DNA from: Bacillota bacterium
GTDB lineage: Bacteria; Bacillota; Clostridia; Christensenellales; Borkfalkiaceae
Direction: 5' to 3'
Length of the DNA stretch: 5,470 nucleotides
NCBI GenBank assembly: GCA_021768985.1
Contig: JAETTR010000100.1
Location: 1 to 5,470, forward strand
Shown here piece by piece: positions 4,632 to 5,470 of this stretch (position 1 is its first letter; each line of letters begins with the position of its first letter). Under the pieces are notes generated by a model, which was given only the letters and a program-made list of their open reading frames with translations, was not told the origin of the DNA and made no database searches. A program made the translations under genes and the position numbers.

Positions 4632-5470
4632 TTGCTGAAAACACTTGCAAAAAGCGTTCGGGAGTACAAACTTCCGTCCGTATTGTCGGCAGTATTCGTA
4701 TCGCTCGAAGTCGTGTTCGAATGCCTGCTTCCCTTTATCATCGCGCAGCTCGTAAACGCGATCGACGTCGGGGCGGGCGAATCGATTCGTTTCGGCGAAA
4801 TTCTCGTGTACGGCGGGATTCTGCTCGGATTATCGTTCGCTTCGCTTGCCAGCGGGGCGCTTTCGGGCGCGTTCTGCGCAAAGGCTTCCACCGGATTTGC
4901 CAAAAATCTGCGCAAGGATTTGTATTATAAGGTACAGGATTTTTCTTTCGAAAACATCGATAAATTTTCTACGCCCTCTCTCGTGACCCGTATGACGACG
5001 GATATTACGAACGTGCAGATGGCGTTTATGATGATTATCCGCGTTGCCGTCCGTGCGCCTTTGATGATGATTTTCTCGCTCGTAATGGCGTTCGTGATGG
5101 GCGGGGTGCTCGCCTGGATTTTTGTTGCGGCAGTCATTCCGCTTGCGATCATTCTGTTTCTGATTATGAAAAAGGCGATGCCGCTCTTTCACCGCGTATT
5201 CAAAAAGTACGATAACTTAAACGAGTCCATTCAGGAGAACGTAAAAGGAATCCGCGTGGTAAAATCCTACGTGCGCGAGGAATACGAAAAGGAAAAATTC
5301 GACCGCGCCGCCGATGACGTCTGCAAGGATTTCACCCGTGCGGAGCGCATTCTCGCCTGGAACAACCCCGTCATGCAGTTCTTTTTCTACGCGGTGCTTT
5401 CCTCCATTCTGTTCGTCGGTTCCTACCTCATTTTAAAGACGAACGGGGCGACGAACTTCGGCGAGGTTTC
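4632..5470 (+). CDS. ABC exporter half-transporter, transmembrane domain (ATPase domain beyond the window)
   Basis: The 279 visible codons encode the membrane domain of a type IV (B-family) ABC exporter fused, as usual, to a C-terminal ATPase that lies past the window edge. The start is (M)LKTLAKSVREYKLPSVL, the common N-terminus of Clostridia multidrug/lipid half-exporters (MdlB, BmrC/YheH-like). Helices fall near 17-40, 56-80, 132-154, 157-180 and 247-269; the sixth is outside. The stretch FSFENIDKFSTPSLVTRMTTDI (104-125) matches the first cytoplasmic loop, and SIQENVKGIRVVKSYVREEYEKEKF (199-223) the second, both of which contact the ATPase domains. A partner half-transporter gene often follows directly in such operons and would be expected to the right. 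The gene has its own promoter and a long leader with a candidate attenuator, which suggests inducible expression. The substrate cannot be told from the sequence. Confidence 0.93.
   Translation, partial: MLKTLAKSVREYKLPSVLSAVFVSLEVVFECLLPFIIAQLVNAIDVGAGESIRFGEILVYGGILLGLSFASLASGALSGAFCAKASTGFAKNLRKDLYYKVQDFSFENIDKFSTPSLVTRMTTDITNVQMAFMMIIRVAVRAPLMMIFSLVMAFVMGGVLAWIFVAAVIPLAIILFLIMKKAMPLFHRVFKKYDNLNESIQENVKGIRVVKSYVREEYEKEKFDRAADDVCKDFTRAERILAWNNPVMQFFFYAVLSSILFVGSYLILKTNGATNFGEV

Noticed and set aside
4541..4930. 129-codon plus-strand frame at the start of the ABC exporter, considered as a leader peptide
   Set aside because: It begins at the promoter -10, has no ribosome binding site, is not short, and overlaps the exporter in another frame with basic, motif-free sequence. 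No separate short leader peptide was found.

Overview
The window looks like chromosomal DNA of a fermentative, anaerobic member of the Bacillota, most likely class Clostridia. This rests on the oxygen-sensitive two-subunit class I fumarase, Clostridia-like RlmH, TadA and M14 peptidase sequences, a BmrC/YheH-type ABC exporter half, purine-rich ribosome binding sites, and GC-rich genes separated by AT-rich promoter gaps. No finer taxonomic placement can be supported from 5.5 kb. Nothing indicates a phage, plasmid, insertion sequence, CRISPR array, tRNA or rRNA. The gene content is mostly housekeeping, and the unusual signals are regulatory.

Left part, minus strand (1-1596). The edge holds the first 27 codons of a MacB/LolD-type ABC ATPase that starts with GTG at 83 and has its own extended -10 promoter. 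Next comes a perfectly palindromic intrinsic terminator (188-217) closing a two-gene operon read leftward: fumarate hydratase alpha (760-1596), then beta (223-747). The two subunits should form one [4Fe-4S] hydro-lyase interconverting malate and fumarate (or a close substrate such as tartrate).

Middle (1597-1674). A 78-bp divergent promoter region drives the fumarase operon leftward and a four-gene operon rightward. Both -10 boxes (TATAAT) lie exactly six bases from the ATG of their gene and neither gene has a Shine-Dalgarno sequence, so both mRNAs are predicted to be leaderless. The two -10 regions form a perfect 16-bp inverted repeat.

Right part, plus strand (1675-4433). A CPBP/CAAX-type membrane protease overlaps rlmH (23S rRNA pseudouridine-1915 methyltransferase) by four bases. 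A cytoplasmic M14 zinc peptidase follows after a strong hairpin, then tadA (tRNA adenosine-34 deaminase) two bases later. A GC-rich hairpin with eight T ends the unit.

Right edge (4491-5470). An inverted repeat abuts a strong promoter (TTGACA, 17 bp, extended -10). The leader carries a terminator-like hairpin (candidate attenuator) before the AGGAGG and TTG start of an ABC exporter whose transmembrane domain fills the rest. Its ATPase domain lies beyond the window.
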